The notes below the pieces were generated by a model. That model saw only the letters and a list, made by a program, of their open reading frames with translations. It made no database searches and was not told where the DNA came from. Of a DNA stretch of 64,000 nucleotides, positions 20,916-32,617 are shown one piece after another. Position 1 is the first letter of the stretch. Every line of letters begins with the position of its first letter. The stretch lies in contig NC_134710.1 in assembly GCF_043290135.1 (NCBI RefSeq), positions 278,338,776 through 278,402,775 of the forward strand, written 5' to 3'. Source of the DNA: Rhipicephalus microplus. Its lineage: Eukaryota; Arthropoda; Arachnida; Ixodida; Ixodidae. The translations under genes and the position numbers were made by a program.

Positions 20916-23410
20916 CTTAATAAGTATTGAGCTCAATACGTGCTGCGCTTCATGACGATCAACCGATGATGTCGACCGAAGCAGCGATTCCAAAATGAAC
21001 TGTTAGCACACTGCTATACAGTCATCCCCATCCCCTGAGAACTTTAAAACTTTTATCTGCAGCAACGTATCATACAATGAAAACTGTCTTCTGTATCGAC
21101 CGATCAGGCCTGTCAAACTGACAGTACCCCCGAGCAGCATAAAAGCATTGCACACCATTTTGGTGTGATAATAAGTTTCTTTACCATTCATGGCTATCGC
21201 AGCTTGTCATCGTCGCAGTCAAGGTAAGCAGAAACAAGAAACCAACTTATAAAGAACTGACATTGCACTAAGAGGCGCTTTTTTCAACGGAGTGGTACAA
21301 AAATGCGCGCGTGCCGCTGCTAATCCACGTGGTCGTCGAACCGGAAGCCGTCGTATCCCACAGTTCTGTGCGATTGCCTATATTACTGGTAACCTATTTT
21401 ATAAACATTACATATGTACTCCTTTGATATAGTCGTCACGTCGGGTTAACGTCAATAGTGGTTAGTTGTCATGCGCTGAAGTTTATTTATGTAGCAGTGT
21501 CCAGGGCCAGCATCTTCGTGAGCATCAGGGCTTCATATCAGCTTCTGCTATTACACATGCATGTTCCAGTTAGCACTATTGCGCAAAAGCAAACAATTTC
21601 TTATATAAATGTCTACAACTCTTCAACATATCTCTGTGCGTGCAACATTTGTACATATATTTAGCGTGATTTCATGACGTGTCGCCCAATAATAAAATTG
21701 CAACACGGTCACCTTCCCTCTGTATGCCTCGCATAACGTCGATTCCAAGGTACGTGGGATCTGCCGAGTTTTTTTTTTTTTCTAAATAGCAATACATTGC
21801 ATTACATTTACGTTAGTAAAGAAACTTATATTTTATCCATATAAGACACAATTTTCAAAGTCTACTATCGGGATTCAATTATTCATGTAACCACTTGCTT
21901 TAATTTGAACACACTGCACAGCATGTTCAAGCTAGGATCTTGAGGAACCACGCAGATAGCGATGCAACGCAGGATTTTCGGCGTATCCTCAAGATGCGAG
22001 AGTAGATCGGTGCAGATAGAGCAAAAACAGATGCGGCAAACGCTCAGTAAAAAAAGAGGAAATGGAGCTGGGAAGTCCATGCAGTGCGTAAAGCAGATAA
22101 GGGGCGGTCTGTTAAGAGTTACATACAGGGTGGTATCAAAAGAAAGAAAGCGCACTTGAGGATGTCAAGGGGGGATGAAATTGGGAAGCTCGAAAGCAGG
22201 AGACTTGGCATCGGCTCGCGCTATAGCGATGTATGTTTGGGCATTGCTGCTAGAAGCATTCGTCCCGCATCGGCGTAATTACAATGAATATGAAGGATGA
22301 TGCTGACAATGATGTAGATTGTGCCGCGCATACGGACGAGGGCTGCGAAGCGCAACACTTGAAAATGACACTGGTGCGTGTGGGCGCCAAGCGTTGTTCG
22401 TTGGGCGAAGTGTGTGAAGCGATAAGACCAACGCAAAACCACGAGTGCTAAATAAGCGTAATCACTACGGGGAAAAGCTCAGTTTGCTCGAACTGGTGCC
22501 CTTTTCCTCGTATGCACTCATGAAAAAAAAAAGGGGGGGGGGGGGTAAGGTCAGAGTATGATAACGCCTTTCTAGAATTGCCATCGGCAATGGCGGATGT
22601 CACAACCGGAAGCAAATCGTTTTTTTTGTTTTTAATGAGCCGGGAACGGGCGATTAGAAAGTTTGATCGGCGACTTCCATAGGACGATAAACAATATATA
22701 CATTGGCACTGCATACACGGCTAACGTTGAATGCGTGTTAGAAGCATGCCTACCACCCAGCAGCACGATGAACTTTAGCTTCCTTTCGAATTCAGCCGGC
22801 GCCCTGTTGATGCCTGCCGCCTGACGCTTTAGGCAACCCGCAAACTCGGCCCGTGCTGGAAGTGTGTAATCAGAAATTAGGCCGTAGAACAAAAGTTCTC
22901 AGACTTAATAAACGTGTTGAAAGTTGCTACGTGTTCATTAGATTTCTATAATCATGCTGTCTATATGAAGAACAGCGAGACAGAGAGAGAGAGAGAGACG
23001 CAACGTGACTGAAACAGACTCCGTGTGACGTGTTAACATTAGTTTATTTTGCTTTTCTGTCTTTTCAAGAGCACGAAATTGATGCTTTCTGAGCGCCCCA
23101 TGAGTACATAGAAAAAATGGCATTATGTCTCATATATAGGACACTATAGGGATTAGTGGATGTAAAGAGAGATATCGTGAATATCGATGCTACCACTTAT
23201 AAATGCTGCAAAAACAGCACGATAACAGCCATAGATATAAGTGCGTTTGAAAGATTCAAAAGCAAGTTTTAGCATTCATCTAGAGAACGATTTTTTACAA
23301 TTGAATAGACTATACGTCTACTTATTCAACACCTTGACATAATATCAAAATAGGTTGCTGAAAGCTCGTTAACTGCGCCAAAACTACTTTCGCTCATACC
23401 TTCAAGAGCA
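20915..23410. other. Unassigned sequence
   Basis: About 2.5 kb without recognised gene or repeat. Minor features are a G-run after an A-run at about 22521-22546 and a (GA)n run at 22978-22998. Confidence 0.45.
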
Positions 23411-23658
23411 TTGATTTATTGATTTGATATGTTGTATTCAACGTCGCAAAACTACCATATGGTTATGGGAGACGCCGTAGTGGAGGGCTCCGGAAATTTC
23501 GAGCACCTGGAGTTCTTTAACGTGCACCTAAATCTGAGCACACCAGCCTACAACATTTCCGCTTCCATCGGAAATGCAGCCACCACAGCCGGGATTTGAT
23601 CCCGTGACCTGCGGGTCAGCAGCCAAGTGCCTTAGCCACTAGACTACCGAGGCGGGGC
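23411..23658 (-). mobile_element. Ruka-type SINE, full length
   Basis: Minus strand: GCCCCGCCTCGGTAGTCTAG head, B box GGGATCAAATCCC, conserved body, and a diverged 3' end (TTGCGACGTTGAATACAAC). Older than the copy at 1434. Confidence 0.9.
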
Positions 23659-23729
23659 TATCTGCAAGGGCAAGCTTGCTTGCTTGCTTGTTCCTATATG
23701 TCTTGGCTCATACCCACTGTGGGGGATTG

Positions 23730-24215
23730 GTCCTTAAATCGACGTTTATTGTGTAATAGAGAAAAGATGAATTTTTAAATTCTTTAATCAAGAAAATAAT
23801 TATTCAGTCATGTAGGGAATATAACAGTGGATAGTCATAAGGTGACATACGAATAAAGTAGGTAAATAACTAATAATTGAAAGGAATAATTGAATGGTAA
23901 TTCCAAAGATGAACTAGAATTTCAGTATTAAAAATATTAACAAGCAAACTTTCTTGTGCCTATGAGAAATTCACAAACTGCTTCGCAGATGCTCCTGTTG
24001 CTGTGGCCCAGGGAAGAAGCCCTAAGGGAAAAGATACTTTCAGAATCAAGGGCAATGTTTATTTTCTGAATATAGTTTCTGAATCTTTCATCCTGTGGCT
24101 TGTGAAACGGCGGCAAGTAAGTAAAAAAAAGTGATCGATGTTTTCTGGCTTTTGACAGTAAAAGCAAAGGAGAGAAAGCACCTGACCAGACCTGACAGAA
24201 CTGCACTTCAGCGTC
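23730..24215 (-). pseudogene. Decayed LINE C-terminus and 3' UTR
   Basis: Minus-strand frames encode a segment ending ASSLGHSNRSICEAVCEFL-GTRKF, reminiscent of the C-terminal region of some LINE ORF2 proteins. A Cys/His cluster (CFYCQKPENIDHFF) lies just upstream in another frame, so at least one frameshift separates them. The downstream AT-rich stretch to about 23730 would be the 3' UTR. No RT core remains. The clade cannot be named and the assignment rests on motif resemblance alone. Confidence 0.4.
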
Positions 24216-25195
24216 ATTATCTTCTACATTCCTATTAGTGTCAGAATTCCGACAACCACCGAGCTCTGGTGTCATACAACTATAGGACATAAAGAAGGCG
24301 CGTTGCTTCGGCAGACACGTAAAGTAAAAAAAAGGCGTAAATAAACAATTCCAAATTTTGAAAACAACACAAAAATTATGATAGCTACAGAATAAATAGT
24401 CAATAAATAAAATTCTTTCAAACATTCGATTGGGGCATTTGTCGTCTTTTTCATCTCCCACCATTTGCTTTGCTTTACACTTTGCAGTGTTCCAAAGAAG
24501 ACGATGATGAAAACGAAAAAAAAAAAACTGCTACCTGTGTTAGCGCAGGGGTATTGGAGATACCTCTACGACTTCTATGAGTTTAAGGGACGAACATCGA
24601 TAAGTAGTTTCTGGAATGAGTTTCTTGAGAAATTTCACTCACATAACCTTCTGCACAACCACTTTAGCACAAATTCATCAATGTATACCACCTTCTCCAA
24701 GTCCCAGATATCACGTATTAAGCAATAAATTACACCATCTCCCACTAACGGGAACCATGAGTAACTTGCGAAGAAGCGCATGGGTCAACTTAAAGTTCCG
24801 TTTATCACGGGTGCCCGATGGTAACGCGTCCTTGCAAGTGGAGCACATCACGAATTCACTGTAGTTTGTATTGCTGCTACTCATCCTGAACTGTTGCTGG
24901 AGAACGCCACACGAGGGCACGTGGGTTCATCGCACGTCTGCAGAATCCCGTTCTCCGACGCCATCACGTGATTGCTGAGAGAGCATAAGGGGGAGAGGCC
25001 ACAGCGGCTTACCCAGCCATTTACGCCGGCCCTGATGCGCTAGCGCGTGACAGTGCATTCTGGCAGTGCTTGGGCTAGCTGTCGCGCATGCACAGTAAGT
25101 GTGGTCACGCCGCACACCACCGTATTCATCTCCGCTCCGCCATAAGCTGCTGCGCATCTAATGTATAGCTGAATGCTTTTGCAACTCTAGCACAT
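24216..25195. other. Unassigned sequence
   Basis: The minus-strand frame continuing from the LINE remnant and a plus-strand frame at 24465-24728 have no recognisable domains. Confidence 0.4.
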
Positions 25196-25198
25196 TTA

Positions 25199-25431
25199 CC
25201 CCCGTATTCTAGAACGCCCCTGCACTCCATGCTTCACCTTCACTTGAGAAAGCCGATGGGAGCGTTGCCTCTAAACAGGGCAAGCGACTGCATATCAACG
25301 ATTACACGTTGCGATTCTTGAGTAGCGCAGCGTTATTTTCAGCTGAGCAGCGGCGCAGTGCTCAACTCTGTCAAGTCAAGGGTGAAAGTCGAGTCGAGGA
25401 GCGTTTGTGAATAGAGGGGAGGGGGGGGGGG
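25199..25431 (+). mobile_element. MITE family 1, second copy, with TTA target duplication
   Basis: Starts CCCCCGTATTCTAGAACGCC and ends ...GCGTTTGTGAATAGAGGGG followed by an expanded G-run. It is alignable end to end with the copy at 19180-19400. TTA at 25196-25198 and 25432-25434. Confidence 0.82.
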
Positions 25432-25434
25432 TTA

Positions 25435-25954
25435 GATATTCTTTTTTTAATGCTGCTGTGAGAGGGACTGCCATTATGCAATAATATCAAACGTTCAATC
25501 ACCACGGCGTAGTATCTTAAGCCGTGTCGCTTCGCGGTCCGCACTATTTTCCCGGCATCAGTACTGCCTGAACCAGTGTCAACAGTGATGTGCCACTCTA
25601 ACAATGGCGTCACTCAGGACGTTTATGCAATCAGAAGTTCCGTGATTGTGCTCTTTAGATATCTCGACGATCGACCAGTCGACCAATCAATTGGTCGAGT
25701 GGCACAACCTCGCAATGGGACACGAGGAAGGAAGCCGAACAGAGGCAGAAATAGACGATTGATTTTATTGAAGGCAGTACCATGGTTGTGGCATAATATT
25801 AATAAGAACTAACAAACAACAATGCCACGGAAGATATATGATGTCATTAGTAGTAATTGCAATATAAATGTAAAGAAACGGGGCACCTTCATCATTACTT
25901 TAGTGTATGTGTAGCCGTTGCATGTCTGGCTCGTTGTTCCAGGGCACTTACTTC
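25435..25954. other. Unassigned sequence
   Basis: No recognised feature. Confidence 0.45.
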
Positions 25955-26027
25955 TACACCGTAGTTTAGGGGTATGGTTCACGCTTCGGGTGCGAGAGGT
26001 CCCGGGTTCAAATCCCGGACGAACCCG
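25955..26027 (+). pseudogene. tRNA-Pro(CGG)-like sequence with a ruined acceptor stem
   Basis: From 25964 to 26027 it reads as a eukaryotic tRNA-Pro: D loop TAGGGGTAT, anticodon loop TTCGGGT (CGG), and a perfect T arm CCGGG-TTCAAAT-CCCGG. The 3' acceptor strand ACGAACC needs GGTTCGT at the 5' end, but TACACCG is present, and the anticodon stem has an A-A mismatch. GGCTCGTTG, which looks like a tRNA-Pro 5' end, lies 27 bp upstream at 25928. Most likely a tRNA pseudogene or SINE head. Confidence 0.7.
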
Positions 26028-26347
26028 TTTTCTTATGCAGCTGTTGGTATGCTTTCACCTTTTTGATGAATTTTTTTTATTCAAGTATGCTAGGATAACT
26101 AATGTTTCTGGTATTTCATAGTTATTTGTATTTGTTCCTGTTCGTGCGAGGTTGCTTGAATATGCTACCCACTTTCGTATTGTATGGGTGTATTTCATAC
26201 GCTTAGTTACATCTTTATTTATTTATTATTTATAAATAAATAAAGAAATCTTTTGGTTATTGTTCTGATTGTGACATTTGCATTAGTTTGATTGTGAAAT
26301 CTGTGTTAACTCCTACAGAAAACATCGGATGAGTATTAGGCGACTAT

Positions 26348-26577
26348 GTTTTATTGCGATAGCAATTACATGAACTCTTCGGCTTGATTTCGCCGCCGGC
26401 GTGGGTGTCGTTGTCGACGTCATGCGCCGTATATGTATACGTATCTATATATATGAAAACGCAAAAAATAAAAAAAAATGCTGAAAAAAAAAACTCCGGT
26501 GCGCGGAATCAGATGTGGTACCTCTGCGTCGTGAATTCGAGGCTTTAAACACTGCGCCAACGTGGGGCACCTCCTTT
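26348..26577 (-). mobile_element. tRNA-derived SINE-like repeat with TAATTGCTATCGCAATAAAA tail
   Basis: Minus strand: an A-box-like TGGCGCAGTGTTTAAAG head, A/T-rich middle, then GACAACGACACCCACGCCGG and a tail ending in the CTATCGCAATAAAA form common in tick SINEs. The B box is degenerate. Confidence 0.5.
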
Positions 26578-26689
26578 GACGTTCAAACGGCAAGCTATTC
26601 ATGTCTATTACTACCGCTGTTTGCAGCGATCTCACGGAGGAACAATTGTGCGTTCAGAATTATCAGCAAGATGGCGCAGGGAGCACGCC

Positions 26690-27095
26690 GCTGCTCTCAT
26701 CTCTCACGCGTATACTTTGGCCCGCGTAAAGAATAAGCGGGTGTACGCTCGATCACGTGCCCTTATCTGGCAGTGGGGAGGATCGTACGTGTTGGCTAGA
26801 CTTGGTATTTCGCCGGAACGATTATGTTGTAGTTACCGGGCGCACAGAGGTCAGTGCAATTGTTGCACAGTCTCCGTTCGCGAAAAGGGCTGGCTTTTCC
26901 AACAGAGCGAAGTAACGAGACTGAGCCCCTTATTCGCGTTCATCTGTACCTGTGAGTACGTTTCGTGCGTCATTTGTGTGTGAGAAACGTGCGGCACGTT
27001 TATATCTGCTTGCTATTTTGCGCGTGACCTTCCAATTTGTTGCTATCGCGTTCATTGCTTCGTTTTTGCGGCAAATTTAAGCTATGACTTTTTTG
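26690..27095 (+). repeat. Ty3/gypsy LTR/leader-related sequence
   Basis: It aligns with two separate places. 26760-26955 matches 34830-35040 (shared TGTTGTAGTTACC, CAGTGCAAT-GTTGCACAGTC, TTTGCGAAAAGG), and 26956-27095 matches 37275-37410 (CATTTGTG-GTGAGAA, CGTTT-ATCTGCTTGC, TGTTGCTATCGC). The second match leads straight into the gypsy gag at 37422. This copy therefore preserves the uninterrupted arrangement of an LTR/5' leader. Confidence 0.6.
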
Positions 27096-30000
27096 TTGTT
27101 AGGTTAACACAGCCTGTGGCGGGTGTGAATGAAGGTTAGGCATGCGGACGTACATATTCGAAGGGTACGTAGATCATAAATTCGAAGCTTGTGCTGCATA
27201 AAACGAGTACAAACACTCATCAAAATAAAAAAAAACAGAATCAATGCGCTAAGTGACGAACTTTTGACATTACTATCTTTTCTATAGAACGATAATTTCG
27301 TATTCACAGTGCGAAATGGTAACAAAAAATAATTAGAACATGCGCATTTGACTGAAGCATATTCTAGCTTACGGTGCTATAGACGAGAGCTAGCCTATAT
27401 CGCCCCCAGGCGCCTTCTGTGGTATACCCTGGTTGCCAGAGACGCCATAGTTTGTTTGCAACTGCCAAGGCGCTTCGCTTGCATGGAATGCAGTGGCTCT
27501 GGGAGTTTAAAATGCGAAAAAGCCCCTGTTCGCGTTGCGCCCGCTTATAAAATGCAATCTGGGTATCACTGCGCTGTCACCTGATGCGATAAGAACCAGC
27601 GCAAGAGGAAGAGATTGCTGAGCACTGCCTGTGAAGTTCACGGCGCATCGCGGGAATTGTGCCGTGGCGGTGTTTTTCGATTGCACAGATTTTCGTCCAC
27701 AAATAAAAACGCCGAGCTCCACAACCTTAGGATATAATCGCAATCAGCAGGGAAAACTACGAGCCCAGTGAAGCGTACAAGTAAGTATACTTATTGTGTT
27801 TATTCAAGCGCGACTCCAGCTGTTCCTCTTTACAGCAGCGGTTTGCGTGCAGTATGCCTGTAGTATGAGGCACAAAACTATTGACGTACTCTTTCGCAGG
27901 CCGCATGTCAATAATGGGATATACGTATTATGACTCACGCATGGATGCACGCACCGCGCATGTTTAGTACAACTGCAACGGCCTATTATCGCGATGCGTG
28001 AACACCACGGAAAGCATGACTTTCGACTCAGTCGAACTGCGACATGCCTTGACTGTCACTAGGGGAATTCACGCGTGCTTTCGGCAGGCGTCACCGTAGT
28101 ATTTTAAAATCTTGTTGTCGTTTAAAATCTTCCTGTCGAGGAACGTCGCCTCGATGTTTCACACGAAATCAGCATAAAATTCCAGCACAGGAACAGTGCA
28201 AACATGCTTACAGCCGGACTCGAGTTGTGAAGTTTAGCGTTTGATTTGCAGAGCGTCTGCTCGCCTGGCAGTTGAAGGTGTTGCTTCGCCGCGCTTGCCA
28301 CAGACGGCGCCACACGCTTTTCAATATGGCAGCAAGCACTGAGCTCACTGTGTTCTGGTGTATAGGCCTCATATGATACCACGCTTTAATTTATGTCAGG
28401 AAAGATATCCGTATGTTTGTTTGCTTTCTTGGTTTTATTGATGTTTTTCAAGGTATTCAATAATATTTTTGCCTATTTAAAATAATCAACCATTCATCAA
28501 GCCATTAAATTCTTGCAAGACTGACTAACTGCTGTTACGCACTGCTGTATTTTCGTTGGCACTTCATTGATGCTTTCATTTACGCTGTTTGCTTTCTTGT
28601 TATCATTATATTATTTCTCGAATAATACTACCGAGTTCGTCGTTTATTTTCCATAGACGCTTTGTGACTCTGCGAAAAAAAAAAGGATCGTCATCAGCAG
28701 CATCATCAATATGAACATGCACCCATAGCATGCACGGGGACCAGGCGCGCTCGACTAGTTAACAAACGGGCAACACTTTCACCCCCTCCCTTTTTTTCCC
28801 TTTTGTGCTTTCTCTCTGTTTTGAAAATAGAATTGTGCAAGATCGTTGCGATAAAAAAACTCGGGTGATCCCACGTACCTTGGGAATCCACTTTATGCGA
28901 AGCTTGCGGGTGGAAGGTGACTGTGTTGTAATTTTTTGTTGAACTAATGTTAGAAAATGGGGTTAAAGGTATCTGATAACTCACGCATAGACATACGTCA
29001 AAGAGCCACTTATGTTTTACATAACCATTCGTTCAGTGTCGCGTAACGATGCCAACAGCAACACCAGAAGTGGTAAGCTGGTGGCAGCAAAGCCAAGCTA
29101 GAGTTACTGCATATGCTACCTTTAGGTAGCAAAGTTGCGCATAGGTCCGCCATCTTGCTCACTGAGACGTCCATGTCATGCAGGAAAGCCACCCCTTTTG
29201 TCAGCAGAACTCGCGTTCACACGGCCGCGTTCACCGGCAGCATCTCGGCGTCCGTAGAAAAAAACGCCACGTGAGCCCAGAGCGCGTCCGTTCGCTCTGT
29301 TGTCAGGCGGCGTTCAATCAACGAATATTAAAAAAAGAAGAAAAGTGAGCCGGGAACGCGTAGCAACGCGTCGCCAGAAAGAGGAGAGCGAGCCGAGACA
29401 CCAGTGGCCTCGGACGCATTCGAGCGAGCTCCTGCACCAAACCACGTTTCCTTCTACGTGTAAAGACCACGGATTCACTTGTAACTTCGGTATAATGTAG
29501 TTTACGTTTTTCAATTGAACCTTGCCTCAACCAATCATTTCGGACATTGCTGACGCCTTCCGAATGTAGGAGCCGACTCAGCTCAAGCGGCTCCTTGCGT
29601 TTTCTCGCTCCTTCCTACCCTGTCGCTGGTGCAATGACATTCACTTCGAAAAAAAAGGAGAACTCTAATAAATACTGGTCTTAGATATTACTAGTACTAC
29701 AGCTTGTTTGATGGAAGTCACCATAGGGAGATATTTTTGTTTGAAATAGCCCGCAAGAAAGCCTTGACATATATCGTCAAGAATTGTGTACACGATTTGT
29801 GACAACTTAAGTTGTGCAAATCGCTCGTTTCACGTAGTTTTCCGCCACTCTAAACAATTAAGCAGGTGGCTCGATAAAAGAATTGCTAGAACTGTCCTTT
29901 CGTGTTTTACAAGTAGCACACGCAAGCAAGAATATTGAGCATACGTAGTTGTGGCATCCCGTGAGCGTGCACGCAACTACGCAGCACTGAGTCACGGCGC

Positions 30001-30274
30001 TCCGCAGACACGTCTAACACGGACGTCAACTAAAAATGGACAACACAAGACATAATAAAAACACCAACGAACTCGTACTCAGCGGTATCTCTTCGCCGGT
30101 CTGCTCGGGCAGCGGTGGGGGTGGTGCCAGGGGTGAGGTGGTCACCCAAACCCACGTGGCCGTAAAGCTGGCTTTCCCTAAAATAGACGCTTTTTGCGCA
30201 CGTAAACGCGCTGGGCGAATAGGGGTGCGAGCGGCGAGTTCTATCAATGGCGCAACTCTGTTACCTAATCATCA
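27096..30274. other. Unassigned sequence
   Basis: About 3.2 kb without recognised repeat or protein. A plus-strand frame at 30036-30401 is open for 121 codons but is low in information and partly covers the LINE tail, so I do not call it a gene. Confidence 0.4.
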
Positions 30275-32300
30275 TCGTCATCATCATCAGCAGCAGCAGC
30301 AGCCTGACTACCTCTACTGCAGGACAAAGGCCTCTCCCGTGTTCCGCCAGTCAACTCGGTCCTGTGCTTGCTGCTGCCAATTTATACCTGCAAACTTCTA
30401 AATCTCATCTGCCCACCCAAACTTCTGTCTCTCCCTAACCCGCTTGCCTTCTCTAGAAATCCAGTTAGTTACCCTTAATGACCAGCGGTTATATTGCATA
30501 CGTGCTACATGCCCGGCCCATATCCATTTCCTCTTCTTGATTTCAACTGCGATATCCTTAACCCTGGTGTGTTCCCTAATACACTCTGCTCTCTTCTTGT
30601 CTCTTAAGGTTACACCTACCATTTTCCTTTCCATTACTCGCTGCGTCATCCTCAATTTAAGCTGAACCCTCTTTGTAAGTGTCCAGGTGTCTGCTCCGTA
30701 GCTAAGTACCGGCAAGATGCAGCTGTTATATACCTTTCTCTTGACGGATAGGTGCGATCCACCTGTCATGATTTGAGAGAGCTTGCCGAATGTACTTCAG
30801 CTCATTCTTATTCTTCTACTTACTTCAGTCTCGTGGTTCGGCTCCGCGGTTATTACCTGTCATAAGTAGACATAGTCTTTTACAACTTCAAGAGCACTAT
30901 TACCTATCTCAAAGCGCTGTTCTCTTCCGAGTTTGTTGTACATTCCTTTCGTTTTCTGTAGATTAATTTTAAGAACTACTTTTCTGCTCTCCTTGTGTAA
31001 CTCCGTAATCATGAGTTGCAATTCGTCGCTGAGTTACTCAGCAATGCAATGTCATCGGCGAAGCGCAGATTACTAAAGTTCTCTCCATTAACTCTTATAT
31101 ATCCCTAACTGTTGCCATTCTAGGCCACTGAAAACCTCCTATAAGCACGCGGTAAATAGTATTGGGGAAATTGTATCCCCCCTGCCTTACACCCTTCTTG
31201 ATTGGTATTGTGTTGCTTTCTTTATGAAGCACCATGGTAGCAGTTGATCTCCTGTAGAAGTTTATTCCAGGATGTTTATATATGCTTCGTCAACGCCCTG
31301 ATTCCGTAGTGCCTGCATGGCTGCTGATATTCTGCTGAATCAAACGCTTTCTTGTAATCTATGAAAGCTATGTATAGTGGTTGGCTATATTCTGAGGATT
31401 TCTCTATTACCTGATTGATAGTATGAATGTGGTCGATTGTGGAGCAGCCTGTTCGAAATCCTGCCTTTTCCTTTGGTTGATTGAATTCTGATGGTGTGTT
31501 AATTCTGTTAGCAATTACCTTTGTAAATAGCTTGTGTACTACGGAGAGAAAGCTGATCAGCCTGTAATTCTTCAAGTCAAAATGTTATCTCCTTTCTTAT
31601 GTATTAAGATGATGTTAGCATTCTTCCAAGATTCCGGTACTCTTCTCGCCAGGAGATACCTCGTAAATAGGATCGCTAGTTTTTCTAACACAATGTGTCC
31701 TCCATCTTTCAACAGATCTGATATTACCTGATCCTCACCACCAACTCTGCCTCTTTGCATGCTCTCCAAGGCTTTTCTGACTTCTTCTATCATTACTGGT
31801 GGGATCTCATCTGGGTTACTGTTAGTTATTATATTAAGGTCGTGGTTGTGCTGGCTACTGTACAGATCTCTGTAAAACTACTCCGCTAATTTTACTATCC
31901 TATACATATTGGTAGTTACTTTGCCTTTCTTGTCCCTTAGAGCATACATCTGGTTTTTGCCTGTCCCAAGTTTTCTCTTCGCTGCTTTGACGCTTCCTCC
32001 GTTCTTCAGAGCGTGTTCAATTCTATTAATGTTATACCCATTTACATCGGATAGCTTACGCTTGTTAATCAACTTCGAAAGCTCTACCACCTCTATTTTG
32101 TCTGTTGTACTTGAGGCCTTCATGCTTTGGCGCTTCTTAATGAGATTCTTCGTTTCTTGGGACGGCTTGCCAGTGTCCTGTGCAACTACAGCACCTCCAA
32201 ATTTCACTGCACACTACGCGATGATACTCGTCAGATCATCATTCATTGCGTCACCGCTAAGGCTGTTTTCCTCAATAAGAGCCGAGTACCTGTTCTGAAG
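30275..32300 (-). pseudogene. RTE-like LINE ORF2 remnant
   Basis: On the minus strand, in order: a Lys-rich linker (32207-31878), the RT N-terminal region (31793-31572, RRVPESWKNANIILIHKKGD), the next RT blocks (31575-31276, KNYRLISFLS and the box A form FIDYKKAFDS), the catalytic FADD at 31051-31062, and a C-terminal domain (30769-30398, WAGHVARM and W-EGKR-R) with the typical RTE-type ending. Frames change several times between blocks, so it is dead. The 3' tail is a run of GCT/GAT triplets at 30270-30299. The protein would nick DNA and prime reverse transcription at the target; no endonuclease domain is visible, so the 5' part is missing. A relative lies at 54709-57660. Confidence 0.88.
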
Positions 32301-32471
32301 CGAGACTCTGATTTAAGAGGCTTGGGGTGCGGCCGCACCGTTGACCACCGCCGGTAACACACTCCCTCACCAGAGAAGGATATGCCACCCTGGTGCAGTA
32401 TCTGGCCCCTACCTCCCACATTCATATGTCAATTGACTGCTACCTAAATGTAGCATATAAAGTAACTCTAC

Positions 32472-32617
32472 GCCAAGCCGCCAGGCAGCGCCACCTTCCG
32501 CTGCTCTCCAGAACTTCCGGAGAAACCGAAAAAAAAAAACGGTTGATGTTTGGGATCCACGCCGCGCGGTCGTGTCTGCTTCTCCCACGCGTTCACACGT
32601 CCAAACAGTGGTGCCTT
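32472..32617 (+). repeat. Interspersed repeat X, copy 1
   Basis: GCCAAGCCGCCAGGCAGCGC to GTCCAAACAGTGGTGCC aligns over ~145 bp with 41394-41545, including the block TTTGGGATCCACGCCGCGCG and GGTCGTGTCTG. The family was not identified; promoter-like or LTR-derived sequence is possible. Confidence 0.75.

Noticed and set aside
30036..30401. 121-codon plus-strand frame
   Set aside because: Its second half is the reverse complement of the LINE tail (triplet repeats and C-terminal sequence); the first half has no motif.
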